From JAVVEZ01 sp032250895 (GTDB lineage: Bacteria > Pseudomonadota > Gammaproteobacteria > Pseudomonadales > Pseudohongiellaceae), in NCBI GenBank assembly GCA_032250895.1, contig JAVVEZ010000026.1, positions 1 to 41,946 of the forward strand: DNA of 41,946 bases, read 5' to 3'. The notes beneath the pieces were generated by a model. That model made no database searches. It was not told where the DNA came from and saw nothing but the letters and a program-made list of their open reading frames with translations. Numbering within the stretch: position 1 is the first letter of the stretch; every line of letters starts with the position of its first letter. The translations under genes and the position numbers were made by a program. Below, piece by piece: positions 32,042 through 40,990 of this stretch.

Positions 32042-32508
32042 AAATCAGGTTGATTGCGGTGGGAACCAGAATGCCATCGTGGGTAAGGGCCGGCATCACT
32101 GAGTACAGCAAGCGCCTGCCTCAGGATTTTGAACTGATCATTATTGAAATCCCCCTGGCCCCGCGTGGCAAGAGTGCTGATTTGAAAAAAGCCATTGCCA
32201 GAGAGGGCGAAGCCTGCCTCGAGGCGGTGGGCAAGGGCGATTATCTGGTTGCGCTCGATGTGGCAGGGCAGTCTTTCGGCACCGCGACGCTGGCAGCCAA
32301 AGTCAGTGGAATCAGGGAATCCGGACGCAATCTGGCATTGCTGGTGGGTGGTCCCGATGGGCTTGCAGCGCAATGCCTGGAGCGTGCGGATGCGTGTTGG
32401 TCACTGTCGGCACTGACCCTGCCGCACCCTGTCGTCAGGGTCGTCGTGGCCGAGCAGTTCTACCGTGTCTGGAGTTTTTTGAACAAGCATCCCTATCATC
32501 GGGCATAG
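32038..32508 (+). CDS. rlmH: 23S rRNA pseudouridine-1915 N3-methyltransferase
   Basis: This 156-residue SPOUT methyltransferase has the knotted SAM site 'ALLVGGPDGLAAQC' and 'WSLSALTLPHPVVRVVVAEQFYRVWSFLNKHPYHRA'. It methylates the pseudouridine at position 1915 in helix 69 of 23S rRNA in the assembled ribosome. 'MKIRLIAVGTRMPSWV' is the normal N-terminus. The final residue is Ala where most relatives end YHRE or similar. It overlaps rsfS by four bases, giving tight coupling. Confidence 0.96.
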   Translation: MKIRLIAVGTRMPSWVRAGITEYSKRLPQDFELIIIEIPLAPRGKSADLKKAIAREGEACLEAVGKGDYLVALDVAGQSFGTATLAAKVSGIRESGRNLALLVGGPDGLAAQCLERADACWSLSALTLPHPVVRVVVAEQFYRVWSFLNKHPYHRA

Positions 32509-32638
32509 GAATTAACAGAGTCATGTATGGTCTCATGTACAGTCTCCTTGGGGATTTCCAGGTAAGCTGTTTCATCTATGAACAATCTGGCATATGATAA
32601 GAATTTTTATGTTGGTGCGAGTTAGAGTGTCAAGGTAA

Positions 32639-34561
32639 ATGACCGAGAAAATCACTCTCAACGATCCCTCAAACGAGAGACGCCTTTTTCTCAGCCGGCT
32701 TCTTGTCGCTGCCGTGCTCATCGTCCTGTTGATTGCGGGCCTGGTTGCCAGACTGGTTTTTCTCCAGGTTTCCCAGCACGAATACTATTCGACCAAATCC
32801 GACAACTACCGCATTCACACCCAGCCCATTGCGCCCACCCGGGGACTGATCTATGACCGCAACGGGGTTCTGCTGGCGGAAAACCGGCCCAGTTTCAATC
32901 TGGTGATGGTGAAGGAAAACGCCGGCGACCCGGCCCGGGTCATTGCCCAACTGCGGGATATCATTGCGCTCAGCGATGATGATGTGGAAAAATTTTATGC
33001 CCGCCTCAAACGCCGGAGTGTGCCGCTGAGTCCGGTGGCCGTTCGTTTGAACCTGTCGGAACAGGAAATCGCCAGTATTGCCGTCAATCAGTTCAGGTTG
33101 CCGGGCGTCAGCGTGGAGGCACAGCTGGTGCGGCACTACCCGCTGGGGGAGAGTCTGGCTCATGCCGTGGGTTATTTGAGCAGTATCACGGAAAGCGAAC
33201 TGGATACCCTGGACCCCGTCAACTACAGCGGTACTTACCAGATGGGCAAGATGGGGGTTGAAAAATTTTATGAAGACATCCTGCATGGGCAGGTAGGTTA
33301 CGAGACCGTCGAAAAAAATGCCCGCGGCCAGATCATGAAGGTGCTGGACCGGACCGACCCGGTGCCGGGCAAAGACATCGTCCTGCACCTGGACAGCGCC
33401 CTGCAGATGGCGGCCGAGGCGGCGCTGGGTGATTATCGGGGTGCCATCGTCGCCCTCGATCCAAAGACCGGTGGCGTACTGGCCATGGTCAGCAAGCCCG
33501 CCTTCGACCCCAATCTCTTTGTCAAGGGCATCAGTCAGACGGAATATGCCCGGCTCAACGATCGCATCGCCACGCCGCTCTTCAACCGGGCCCTGGCAAA
33601 ATATGCACCCGGTTCCACGGTGAAGCCTTTTGTCGGACTGGCCAGTCTGGATTACGGGATTCGTACCCGGGACTATACCATCAATGATCCCGGGCATTAC
33701 AAGCTCAAGGGCGACAGCCACATCTACCATGACTGGACCTGGTGGGTCAGCAAGAATGGGCATGGCACGGTGAATATGCAAAAGGCCATTTTCCAGTCCT
33801 GTGACATTTACTTTTTTGATCTTGCCAATGATATCGGTATCGATAGAATTCACGACTTCCTGTACCGCTTCGGTTTCGGTCGCAACACCAGCATTGATAT
33901 TGTCGGCGGCAGCACCGGCACCCTGCCGTCAAGGCAATGGAAAATGGAGGCGCTCGGACAACCCTGGTATCCGGGAGAAACACTGAATTCTGTCATCGGT
34001 CAGGGTTACACCGAGGCGACGCCCCTGCAGCTGGCCACGGCCACACTGCTGCTTGCCAACCGGGGACGCTGGAGACAGCCGGTCATGCTCAGGAATATCG
34101 GCAGGGGCACGGCAGCTATTGCCCCGGTCAGCCAGTATCCCGATATCATCCTGCAGAACCAGGAGGATTGGGACTTCATGGCCGAAGCCATGGCCATGGT
34201 CGTGCACAAGGGCGAAGGCGGCTACCGCAATACCGGCACGGCCTATCCCTACATCGCCATGAAAAAAGCCCTGCCCTACCGCATGGCGGGGAAATCCGGC
34301 ACTGCGCAGGTGGTGGGGATGGCTGCCGACTTTGACAAGAAGGCCGAGGTGCCGGAACAATTCCGGGATCATGCCCTGTTTATCTCGTTTGCGCCTGTGG
34401 ATGATCCCCAGATTGCCCTGGCTGTTTTTGTCGAGCATGGGGAGGGGGGCAGTGGTGTGGCAGGACCCATCGCCAGGCAGGTGATCGATGCCTATTTGCT
34501 CGAGGACGGTGTGCTGCCCACACCTCAGACATCGCCTCAGCTAAGCGTTCGCGGAGAGTAA
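32639..34561 (+). CDS. mrdA: penicillin-binding protein 2, elongasome transpeptidase
   Basis: This 640-residue protein has one N-terminal membrane anchor (LLVAAVLIVLLIAGLVARLVFL), the dimerisation domain ('APTRGLIYDRNGVLLAENRPSFNLVMV') and a transpeptidase domain with S326-T-V-K ('KYAPGSTVKPFVGLASLDYG'), S-C-D in 'FQSCDIYFFDLAND', and K-S-G-T in 'MAGKSGTAQVVGMA'. It cross-links peptidoglycan in the periplasm for rod-shape growth, with RodA as the partner polymerase encoded three bases downstream. A 130-bp gap separates it from rlmH, with a short imperfect duplication of CATGTA; a separate promoter may lie there but none is clear. Confidence 0.97.
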   Translation: MTEKITLNDPSNERRLFLSRLLVAAVLIVLLIAGLVARLVFLQVSQHEYYSTKSDNYRIHTQPIAPTRGLIYDRNGVLLAENRPSFNLVMVKENAGDPARVIAQLRDIIALSDDDVEKFYARLKRRSVPLSPVAVRLNLSEQEIASIAVNQFRLPGVSVEAQLVRHYPLGESLAHAVGYLSSITESELDTLDPVNYSGTYQMGKMGVEKFYEDILHGQVGYETVEKNARGQIMKVLDRTDPVPGKDIVLHLDSALQMAAEAALGDYRGAIVALDPKTGGVLAMVSKPAFDPNLFVKGISQTEYARLNDRIATPLFNRALAKYAPGSTVKPFVGLASLDYGIRTRDYTINDPGHYKLKGDSHIYHDWTWWVSKNGHGTVNMQKAIFQSCDIYFFDLANDIGIDRIHDFLYRFGFGRNTSIDIVGGSTGTLPSRQWKMEALGQPWYPGETLNSVIGQGYTEATPLQLATATLLLANRGRWRQPVMLRNIGRGTAAIAPVSQYPDIILQNQEDWDFMAEAMAMVVHKGEGGYRNTGTAYPYIAMKKALPYRMAGKSGTAQVVGMAADFDKKAEVPEQFRDHALFISFAPVDDPQIALAVFVEHGEGGSGVAGPIARQVIDAYLLEDGVLPTPQTSPQLSVRGE

Positions 34562-34564
34562 AGC

Positions 34565-35710
34565 GTGTACACTGAGACTTACCTGCGACCCGGCGATCTT
34601 GGCCGGGGTCTCGAGCGCAAGCAAAGTCTTTGGGCCAAATTCCACATCGATCTGCCCCTGCTCTGCGCCTTGCTGATACTGATATCCTTTGGTCTGCTGG
34701 TTTTGTTCAGTGCCACCGATGGCAACCGGGTGGATATGCGCCGGCAGATTGTTTTCATCTGTCTGGCACTGGTCTTGATGTTGACGGTGGCCCAGGTGAA
34801 TGTCAGGGTTCTGCAGCGTTGGGCACCCTGGCTGTATCTGTCTGGTCTGAGCCTGCTGGTGGCGGTTTTGCTGATCGGGGTCAGGGCCAACGGCGCCCAG
34901 CGCTGGCTGGACTTTCCAGGGCTGCCCAGGTTTCAGCCCTCTGAAATCATGAAGCTTGTCGTACCCTTGACGGTGGCCTGGTATATTTCCAAACGCGCCA
35001 TTCCTCCCAGATTCCGGCATCTTGCCGTGGCTCTGATAATCCTGTTGATTCCGGCGCTGTTGATAGCCCGGCAGCCGGACCTCGGCACGGCACTGTTGAT
35101 TGCGGCGGCCGGGATTTTTGTGCTGTTGTTGGCCGGGATCAACTGGAAACTGGTATTTTCGGCCCTGGGGGCCTGCATCCTGTCCGGCCCCGCACTGTGG
35201 ATTTTTTATCTGCAGGACTATCAGAAAGGGCGCATCATTACCTTTCTCAATCCTGAGCGTGAACCCCTGGGGGCCGGTTGGAATATCATTCAGTCCAAAA
35301 CGGCGATCGGGGCGGGGGGACTGTATGGCAAGGGTTGGCTCAATGGTGTGCAGTCACGCCTGGACTTCCTGCCCGAAGGGCAGACGGATTTCATCGTTGC
35401 CGTATTGGGTGAAGAATTCGGACTGATGGGCATGCTGTTTTTGTTGACCCTGTATCTTGTGATTATTGGTCGCGGTATGTATATTGGCGCAATGGCGCCG
35501 GATGTGTTCAGCCGCTTGCTGGCAGGTAGCATCACGCTGACTTTTTTTGTCTATGTATTCGTGAATATCGGCATGGTCACAGGTATTCTTCCGGTAGTGG
35601 GTGTTCCCTTGCCCATGGTCAGCCTGGGAGGAACGTCGATCGTGACATTGATGACGGGCTTTGGCATTCTGATGTCGATTCATACGCAGGGCAAAAGCCT
35701 GATCAGATAA
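34565..35710 (+). CDS. rodA: rod shape-determining peptidoglycan glycosyltransferase (SEDS family)
   Basis: The 381-residue membrane protein has about ten spans and the SEDS landmarks 'RWLDFPGLPRFQPSEIMKLVVPLTVAWYIS', 'IARQPDLGTALLIAAAGIF', 'GRIITFLNPEREPLGAGWNIIQSKTAIGAGGLYGKG', 'SRLDFLPEGQTDFIVAVLGEEFG' and 'PVVGVPLPMVSLGGTSIVTLMTGFGILMS'. It polymerises glycan strands from lipid II together with PBP2. It starts with GTG three bases after the mrdA stop; the ribosome site GGAGAG lies within the end of mrdA. Also called mrdB. The next gene is rlpA rather than mltB, which sits between them in many relatives. Confidence 0.97.
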   Translation: MYTETYLRPGDLGRGLERKQSLWAKFHIDLPLLCALLILISFGLLVLFSATDGNRVDMRRQIVFICLALVLMLTVAQVNVRVLQRWAPWLYLSGLSLLVAVLLIGVRANGAQRWLDFPGLPRFQPSEIMKLVVPLTVAWYISKRAIPPRFRHLAVALIILLIPALLIARQPDLGTALLIAAAGIFVLLLAGINWKLVFSALGACILSGPALWIFYLQDYQKGRIITFLNPEREPLGAGWNIIQSKTAIGAGGLYGKGWLNGVQSRLDFLPEGQTDFIVAVLGEEFGLMGMLFLLTLYLVIIGRGMYIGAMAPDVFSRLLAGSITLTFFVYVFVNIGMVTGILPVVGVPLPMVSLGGTSIVTLMTGFGILMSIHTQGKSLIR

Positions 35711-35743
35711 AAACCGGTTTTATGGAAGGGGGGCGGCCCAAAC

Positions 35744-36631
35744 GTGATCAGATGGTCTGATGTGACCGGCATGCTGGTACTCGGCCTGGCTGTCTTTCTG
35801 ACAGCCTGTGTCGGTCCTGCTTCATCCGGCACGGCAAGCAATGCCGGCCGCTATGACATGAAGAACGACAGCCCCCTGCTCGAACCTTTCGATATTTCTT
35901 CAGTCAAACCCGTTGTGCCTGTCGTGGAGCGCAGAACGATAGCTGGCAATATGAGCCCCTATACGGTCAACGGGGCCACCTATCGGGTGATGAAGAGTGA
36001 AGAGGGTTATGCCGAGACCGGGTTGGCCTCCTGGTATGGGCGCAAGTTTCATGGCCACAAGACCTCCAATGGCGAGATTTATGATATGTTCCAGCTTTCG
36101 GCGGCTCATAAATCCCTGCCGATACCCAGCTATCTGAACGTGACCAATCTGGATAATGGCCGAAGCGTCATGGTCCGGGTAAATGACCGGGGTCCTTTTC
36201 ACGGCGACCGGATCGTGGACCTGTCCTACGCTGCGGCAACGATATTGGGTTATGCCGACAAGGGTGTCGCCCGGGTCAGGATAGAAGCTGTCATGCCCGG
36301 TCAGGCTGTGCAGTTGGCAGCTGCCGCTGCCAGTGACACAGCCAGGACGAGCAGGGCACCGCTGCCAGAGGCGGTGACCACAACCCGGCAGCAGTATTTG
36401 CAGATAGGCGCTTTTTCAAACCTGGGCACGGCGCAGGCGGCGCTGCGCAAACTGGCGACATTGACATCGCTGACGACGTTTATTTTCTCCGATGCGTCCA
36501 GTGCACGAGGAAGCGGTGCCGTGTTGCACCGGGTGAGATTGGGTCCGCTGGACGAGAACATGGATTTGACGGGCTTGGTCAAAGCCATTGTCGATGCCGG
36601 TTTCGGCACCCCGTTCAAGGTGACACAGTAA
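35744..36631 (+). CDS. rlpA: RlpA septal ring lipoprotein, lytic transglycosylase, with SPOR domain
   Basis: The 295-residue precursor has a lipoprotein signal (MLVLGLAVFLTAC, lipobox LTAC), so it is anchored to a membrane facing the periplasm. The double-psi barrel follows: 'ETGLASWYGRKFHGHKTSNGEIYDMFQLSAAHKSLPIPSYLNVTNLDNGRSVMVRVNDRGPFHGDRIVDLSYAAATILG' (given across several blocks of the protein) with the conserved AAHKSLP His and VNDRGP Asp. The C-terminal ~75 residues are a SPOR domain ('QQYLQIGAFSNLGTAQAALRKLA', 'HRVRLGPLDEN') that binds denuded glycan at the septum. RlpA cleaves such glycan in Pseudomonas. The start is GTG after GGAAGGGGGG; a second possible start is the ATG of MLVLG. 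Confidence 0.95.
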   Translation: MIRWSDVTGMLVLGLAVFLTACVGPASSGTASNAGRYDMKNDSPLLEPFDISSVKPVVPVVERRTIAGNMSPYTVNGATYRVMKSEEGYAETGLASWYGRKFHGHKTSNGEIYDMFQLSAAHKSLPIPSYLNVTNLDNGRSVMVRVNDRGPFHGDRIVDLSYAAATILGYADKGVARVRIEAVMPGQAVQLAAAAASDTARTSRAPLPEAVTTTRQQYLQIGAFSNLGTAQAALRKLATLTSLTTFIFSDASSARGSGAVLHRVRLGPLDENMDLTGLVKAIVDAGFGTPFKVTQ

Positions 36632-36660
36632 GACGAACAAGGCTATTTTTGAGGTAAGTA

Positions 36661-37848
36661 ATGAAAGAAAAGATTCAATGGAAGCATGCCGGCCGCTGTT
36701 TGTTGGGGGTTTTTGTCCTGTGCGTGGTGTCGGCCCAGAGTCTGGCGCAGACGGCCGCGCAGCCCCGCATCATTCCCAGGGCGCCCGATATTGCCGCCAC
36801 CAGTTATATCCTGATGGACGCGAAGACCGGCAAGGTCCTGGTCGAAGGCAATGCCGACGAGCCCCAGGCGCCTGCCAGCCTGACCAAGATAATGACCACC
36901 TATGTGGCGGAAAGCGAACTGGCGGCAGGCAATATCAACCTGGATGACGAGGTGTTTGTCAGTGTCAAGGCCTGGCGTACGGAAGGCTCCAAGATGTTCA
37001 TCCAGGAGGGCACCAAGGTGCGTCTGGAGGATATTCTCAGAGGTATCATCATCCAGTCGGGCAATGATGCCAGTGTCGCCCTGGCCGAACATATTGCCGG
37101 CAGTGAGGATGCCTTTGCCGATATGATGAATCAGTATGCCCGGCAATTGGGCCTGGAACACAGCCATTTCACGAATTCTCACGGTTTGCCTGACCCCGAA
37201 CACACCATGTCGGCACGAGACCTGGCGATAGTCGCCAGAGAGGTCATCACCCGTTTTCCCGAGCAGTATAAAATCTATGGTGAAAAAGAGTTTACCTATA
37301 ACGACATCCGCCAGCCCAACCGCAACACCCTGCTGTTCCAGGACCCCGATGTCGACGGCATGAAAACGGGTTTTACTGATAATGCCGGGTACTGTCTGGT
37401 GGCCTCTGCGCTGCGCGATGACATGCGTCTGATCGCCGTGGTCATGGGTACTGCCAGTGAAGCGGCACGTGCCATTGAAGCCCAGAAACTGCTGAGCTAC
37501 GGTTTTCGATTTTTTGAAACCCACCAGCTGTTTACAGCCAATCAGATCCTTGCCACGAATCAGGTCTGGTACGGCAGGACCAATGCGGTCGATATTGGTA
37601 TTCAGGACGAGGTCTTCGTGACCATTCCCAGGAGGGAGGCTGCCAACCTGAAAACCGAGCTGAATATCGGGGAGGCCCTGAAGGCCCCTCTAGCCGTCGG
37701 ACAGGTGCTGGGACAGGTCAGTGTGAGTCTGGACGATGAGGTCTTCTACGAAGGGCCGGTGGTGGCCATGCAGGCCGTTGACCGGGGCAATTTCATCAAG
37801 CGCCTGATGGACTTCCTGCATTTGTTCTTCCTTGGCCTGTTTGGCTGA
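36661..37848 (+). CDS. dacA: D-alanyl-D-alanine carboxypeptidase (PBP5/6 type)
   Basis: The 395-residue protein has a signal peptide (to SLAQ), the catalytic triad motifs S73-L-T-K ('APASLTKIMTTYVAESEL'), S-G-N ('IIIQSGNDASVALAEHIAG') and K-T-G ('VDGMKTGFTDNAGYCLVAS'), a beta-rich PBP5 C-terminal domain and an amphipathic tail (NFIKRLMDFLHLFFLGLFG) for inner-membrane attachment. It trims the terminal D-Ala from pentapeptides and limits cross-linking. GAGG precedes the ATG by six bases. The usual neighbours are kept: rlpA before, ybeD after 11 bp. dacC is an equally acceptable name. Confidence 0.96.
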   Translation: MKEKIQWKHAGRCLLGVFVLCVVSAQSLAQTAAQPRIIPRAPDIAATSYILMDAKTGKVLVEGNADEPQAPASLTKIMTTYVAESELAAGNINLDDEVFVSVKAWRTEGSKMFIQEGTKVRLEDILRGIIIQSGNDASVALAEHIAGSEDAFADMMNQYARQLGLEHSHFTNSHGLPDPEHTMSARDLAIVAREVITRFPEQYKIYGEKEFTYNDIRQPNRNTLLFQDPDVDGMKTGFTDNAGYCLVASALRDDMRLIAVVMGTASEAARAIEAQKLLSYGFRFFETHQLFTANQILATNQVWYGRTNAVDIGIQDEVFVTIPRREAANLKTELNIGEALKAPLAVGQVLGQVSVSLDDEVFYEGPVVAMQAVDRGNFIKRLMDFLHLFFLGLFG

Positions 37849-37859
37849 TTCAATGCCCC

Positions 37860-38129
37860 ATGAACCCTGAAGATTCAGTAAAAATCGAGTTCCCCTGTCT
37901 CTATCCCATCAAGGTCATGGGAGAGGATGTCGAAGATTTCAGAGAAGAAATTCTGCTGATCATCAAGAAGCATGCCCCTGATCTGTGTGAGGAACATATT
38001 ACTTACCGGGCCAGCCGAAACCGGAAATACCTCGCCGTCAATGTCAGTATCATGGCCACGGGCGTGCCCCAGCTGGAGGCTCTCTTCGAAGAGCTCAAGA
38101 CCAGTGGCCGTGTTGCGCTGGTGCTGTGA
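37860..38129 (+). CDS. ybeD: YbeD/DUF493 family protein
   Basis: This 89-residue protein fits the DUF493 (YbeD) family: 'KIEFPCLYPIKVMGEDVEDFREEILLIIKKHAPD' and 'RASRNRKYLAVNVSIMATGVPQLEALFEELKTSGRVALVL'. The fold is ACT-like. A role in lipoate metabolism or as a regulator has been suggested from its constant place next to lipB, but the biochemical function is not proven. Its stop overlaps the GTG start of lipB (GTGA). Confidence 0.94.
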   Translation: MNPEDSVKIEFPCLYPIKVMGEDVEDFREEILLIIKKHAPDLCEEHITYRASRNRKYLAVNVSIMATGVPQLEALFEELKTSGRVALVL

Positions 38130-38803
38130 ACGCGCGTCTGACCGAATCCTGCCGCATCCGCCGCTTTGGCATCGAGGACTATGAGCCCTTGTGGCAGGCC
38201 ATGAAGGACTTCACCCATGCAAGAACAGCGGATACCCCGGATGAATTGTGGGTGCTGCAGCACTCGCCGGTGTTTACGCTGGGGCAGGCGGGCAAGGCGG
38301 AGCATGTTCTGAATCCGGGCCGGATTCCGGTGCTCAGAATCGATCGCGGTGGTCAGGTGACCTATCATGGTCCCGGGCAACTGGTGGTCTATATTCTGGT
38401 CGATGTAAAGCGTCGCCAGTTCGGTGTCAGACATCTGGTGGACGCCATCGAGCAGAGCGTGATTGCCGTGCTGGCCGACTATGGGATTACTGCGCTCACG
38501 CGGCCCCGGGCACCCGGGGTCTATGTCAGCGATGCGAAGATCGCAGCGCTGGGCCTCAGGATTCGCAACGGCAGATCCTACCACGGGCTCAGTTTCAATA
38601 TCGATATGGATCTGAGTCCCTTCAGCCGGATCAATCCTTGTGGCTATGCAGGTTTGCAGGCAACCCAGCTTGGGGACCTGGTGGCAGCAGACGAGCGAAA
38701 AAACCTGTTTGTAGAAGCGCAGGAGGCGGTGATCAGAGAGTTGTTGAAGCATTTGCAGTACAATACGGAACTCAGGCAAAAAAGAGTGAATGAGCAAAGA
38801 TGA
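38126..38803 (+). CDS. lipB: octanoyl-ACP:protein octanoyltransferase
   Basis: The 225-residue enzyme moves octanoate from acyl carrier protein to lipoyl domains. Visible family features are 'ELWVLQHSPVFTLGQAG', 'RGGQVTYHGPGQLVVYILVDVKR', the Lys-containing 'APGVYVSDAKIAALGLRIRNGRSYHGLSFNIDMDLSPF' and the catalytic Cys in 'INPCGYAGL'. It starts at GTG, overlapping the ybeD stop, and overlaps lipA by four bases at its end (ATGA), so ybeD-lipB-lipA are translated together. Confidence 0.96.
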   Translation: MNARLTESCRIRRFGIEDYEPLWQAMKDFTHARTADTPDELWVLQHSPVFTLGQAGKAEHVLNPGRIPVLRIDRGGQVTYHGPGQLVVYILVDVKRRQFGVRHLVDAIEQSVIAVLADYGITALTRPRAPGVYVSDAKIAALGLRIRNGRSYHGLSFNIDMDLSPFSRINPCGYAGLQATQLGDLVAADERKNLFVEAQEAVIRELLKHLQYNTELRQKRVNEQR

Positions 38804-39789
38804 GCACAGCATCAGAAACGAAAGCAGCAGAAATAGCGCCAAGAACCGTGGTTCAGGGCGAGAAGCTGCGCGGCGCCGACAAGCTGGCGCGGATTCCGGT
38901 CAAGGTCATTCCCACCACGGAGTTGCTGAAAAAGCCGGATTGGATAAGGGTCCGGTTGGGGAGCTCGGCCAAGGTGGATCACATCAGGCAGACCTTGCGC
39001 AAGCACAGGCTCAGCTCTGTGTGTGAAGAGGCTTCCTGTCCGAATCTTGGCGAATGTTTCAGCGGTGGTACGGCCACCTTCATGATCATGGGTGATATTT
39101 GTACCCGCCGCTGTCCCTTTTGTGATGTGGCGCATGGCCGCCCCAATCCGCTGATGGAAAACGAACCCCGGGAACTGGCTGAAGCCATTGCCGAGATGGG
39201 CCTGAAATATGTCGTGGTGACCTCTGTGGACAGGGACGATCTGCGCGATGGTGGTGCCGGCCATTTTTCCCGTTGCATCGCCGAGACCCGGCGTCTGAAT
39301 CCGGGTATAAAAATTGAAGTGCTGGTGCCGGATTTTCGGGGTCGCATGGATGTGGCTTTGAATATCCTCACCGGCACCACGCCGGACGTCTTCAACCACA
39401 ATCTGGAAACCGTACCGCGGCTGTATAAAAAGGTCAGGCCCGGTTCTGATTACCTGTGGTCATTGAAGCTGCTGCAACGCTACAAGGACATGGCGCCGCA
39501 GGTGCTGACCAAGTCCGGCATCATGCTGGGCGTGGGCGAAGACCGGGACGAGGTGCTTCAGGTGCTGAGGGATATGCAGGCCCACAAGATCGATATGGTC
39601 ACGCTGGGCCAATATCTGCAACCCAGCCGCGAGCATCTGCCGGTCGAGCGCTTCGTGCATCCCGATGAATTTGCCGAGTATGCCCAACTGGGCCGTGACA
39701 TGGGCTTTCGCCATGTTGCCAGTGGTCCACTGGTGCGTTCGTCCTACCATGCGGACAAACAGGCCGGCGGCGAGACCCTGGGTTTCTGA
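38800..39789 (+). CDS. lipA: lipoyl synthase (radical SAM)
   Basis: The 329-residue enzyme inserts two sulphurs into protein-bound octanoate. It has the auxiliary cluster motif CEEASCPNLGEC (C-x4-C-x5-C), the radical-SAM motif CTRRCPFC (C-x3-C-x2-C), and the closing 'VRSSYHADKQAGG' whose Ser ligates the auxiliary cluster. 'TLGQYLQPSREHLPVERFVHPDEF' is also typical. Length is normal. Its stop is two bases from the holA stop on the other strand; the two genes converge. Confidence 0.97.
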   Translation: MSTASETKAAEIAPRTVVQGEKLRGADKLARIPVKVIPTTELLKKPDWIRVRLGSSAKVDHIRQTLRKHRLSSVCEEASCPNLGECFSGGTATFMIMGDICTRRCPFCDVAHGRPNPLMENEPRELAEAIAEMGLKYVVVTSVDRDDLRDGGAGHFSRCIAETRRLNPGIKIEVLVPDFRGRMDVALNILTGTTPDVFNHNLETVPRLYKKVRPGSDYLWSLKLLQRYKDMAPQVLTKSGIMLGVGEDRDEVLQVLRDMQAHKIDMVTLGQYLQPSREHLPVERFVHPDEFAEYAQLGRDMGFRHVASGPLVRSSYHADKQAGGETLGF

Positions 39790-39790
39790 C

Positions 39791-40813
39791 TCAGGCACTC
39801 AAACGCAGGCTCGTATTGGCCAGTTGCAGAATCATGACCGCCAGGTCATCCCAGGGATTGCTCCCCCGCATACCTTTGATCGACTGATCAATAATGCCGG
39901 CGTTCTGTAGTATCCGTTCCAGTTTTTTCAGATTGTGATTGTGCAGGGCCTTGCTGACCAGGGCGCTGCGGTTGTTCCATACCCGTTCCGCCTGCATGAC
40001 ACCGTTGATATGGGCGCCGGCGTCCATCTGTGCCTTCATCCGTACCAGGCTGCGCAGTTCCCGGCACAGGAGGCTGAGGATCTGAAGAGGGTCGACGCCT
40101 TCCGAGCGCAGATGCGAGAGTATCCTCAGGGCTTTGGCGGCGGCACCTTCCAGCGCGGCATCGATCAGGTTGAAAACGGTGAAGCGGGCGTTGTCGGAGA
40201 CAAATGTCAAGACGGTCTCCTGATCCAGATTGGACCGCTCCGCGAGTATTGCCAGCTTGTCGATTTCCTGGGCGGCGGCCAGCAGATTGCCTTCCACCAG
40301 TTCGGCAAGCAACGTGACGGCCGCCGCATCGGCCGTCAGACCGGCGACTTTCAGGCGCTGTCTGATCCAGCCCGGCAATTGCTGTGCATTGACGGGCCAG
40401 ACCTGGACGAAACAGGCCTGGCTTTCAATGGCCTTGAACCATTTGGTGTTCTGGCTCGCTTTTTCCACCTTGCCGCTGGTAATGAGCAACAGATTGTCCG
40501 GGCCGGGGTTTTCCACGTAGGCTTGCAGGGTTTTTTTTGCCATCTCATCCAGCTTGCCCGAAGCCAGGCGCAGATCGATCAGTTTTTTGTCACCAAACAA
40601 TGACAGGTTGCTGGCCGAGGCCAGCAGCGTATTCCAGTCAAAACTGCTGTGGACATCCAGCACCTCACGTTCGCTGAAGCCCTGCTCCCTGGCGTACTTG
40701 CGGACCCGATCGCAGCTGTCCTGCACCAGCAGGGTTTCATCACCGCTGATCCAGACTACCGGCATGGCCTTGCGCTGCAATTGCGGCAGCAGTTGTTCGG
40801 GTTTTACCTGCAT
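39791..40813 (-). CDS. holA: DNA polymerase III delta subunit
   Basis: This 340-residue protein opens the beta clamp as part of the clamp loader. Typical features are 'MQVKPEQLLPQLQRKAMPVVWISGDETLLVQDSCDRVRKYA', 'LFGDKKLIDLRLASGKLDEMAKKTLQAYVENPGPDNLLLITSGKVEK', 'LAELVEGNLLAAAQEIDKLAIL' and the C-terminal 'MQAERVWNNRSALVSKALHNHNLKKLERIL' (shown as separate blocks). Convergence with lipA is found in Pseudomonas too. However, upstream of holA on its strand there is no lptE or leuS, the usual partners; instead a divergent universal stress gene begins 178 bp away. It therefore likely has its own promoter. Confidence 0.95.
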   Translation of the reverse strand: MQVKPEQLLPQLQRKAMPVVWISGDETLLVQDSCDRVRKYAREQGFSEREVLDVHSSFDWNTLLASASNLSLFGDKKLIDLRLASGKLDEMAKKTLQAYVENPGPDNLLLITSGKVEKASQNTKWFKAIESQACFVQVWPVNAQQLPGWIRQRLKVAGLTADAAAVTLLAELVEGNLLAAAQEIDKLAILAERSNLDQETVLTFVSDNARFTVFNLIDAALEGAAAKALRILSHLRSEGVDPLQILSLLCRELRSLVRMKAQMDAGAHINGVMQAERVWNNRSALVSKALHNHNLKKLERILQNAGIIDQSIKGMRGSNPWDDLAVMILQLANTSLRLSA

Positions 40814-40990
40814 GGACTGGACAAGGTTTCTCAGAGCGGCTTGCTGACAGGTCGCTATGGTGCAACATTTCGGTCTGGAAAGAAATACGCAAGCGGTACC
40901 CTTAGGCCTTGAGCTGAATCAATGGCCGACCAGGGTTCAGAGTGTTATATTTCCATCCTGATGGCCAAAATACCTCAAAGGAGAAGTTGC

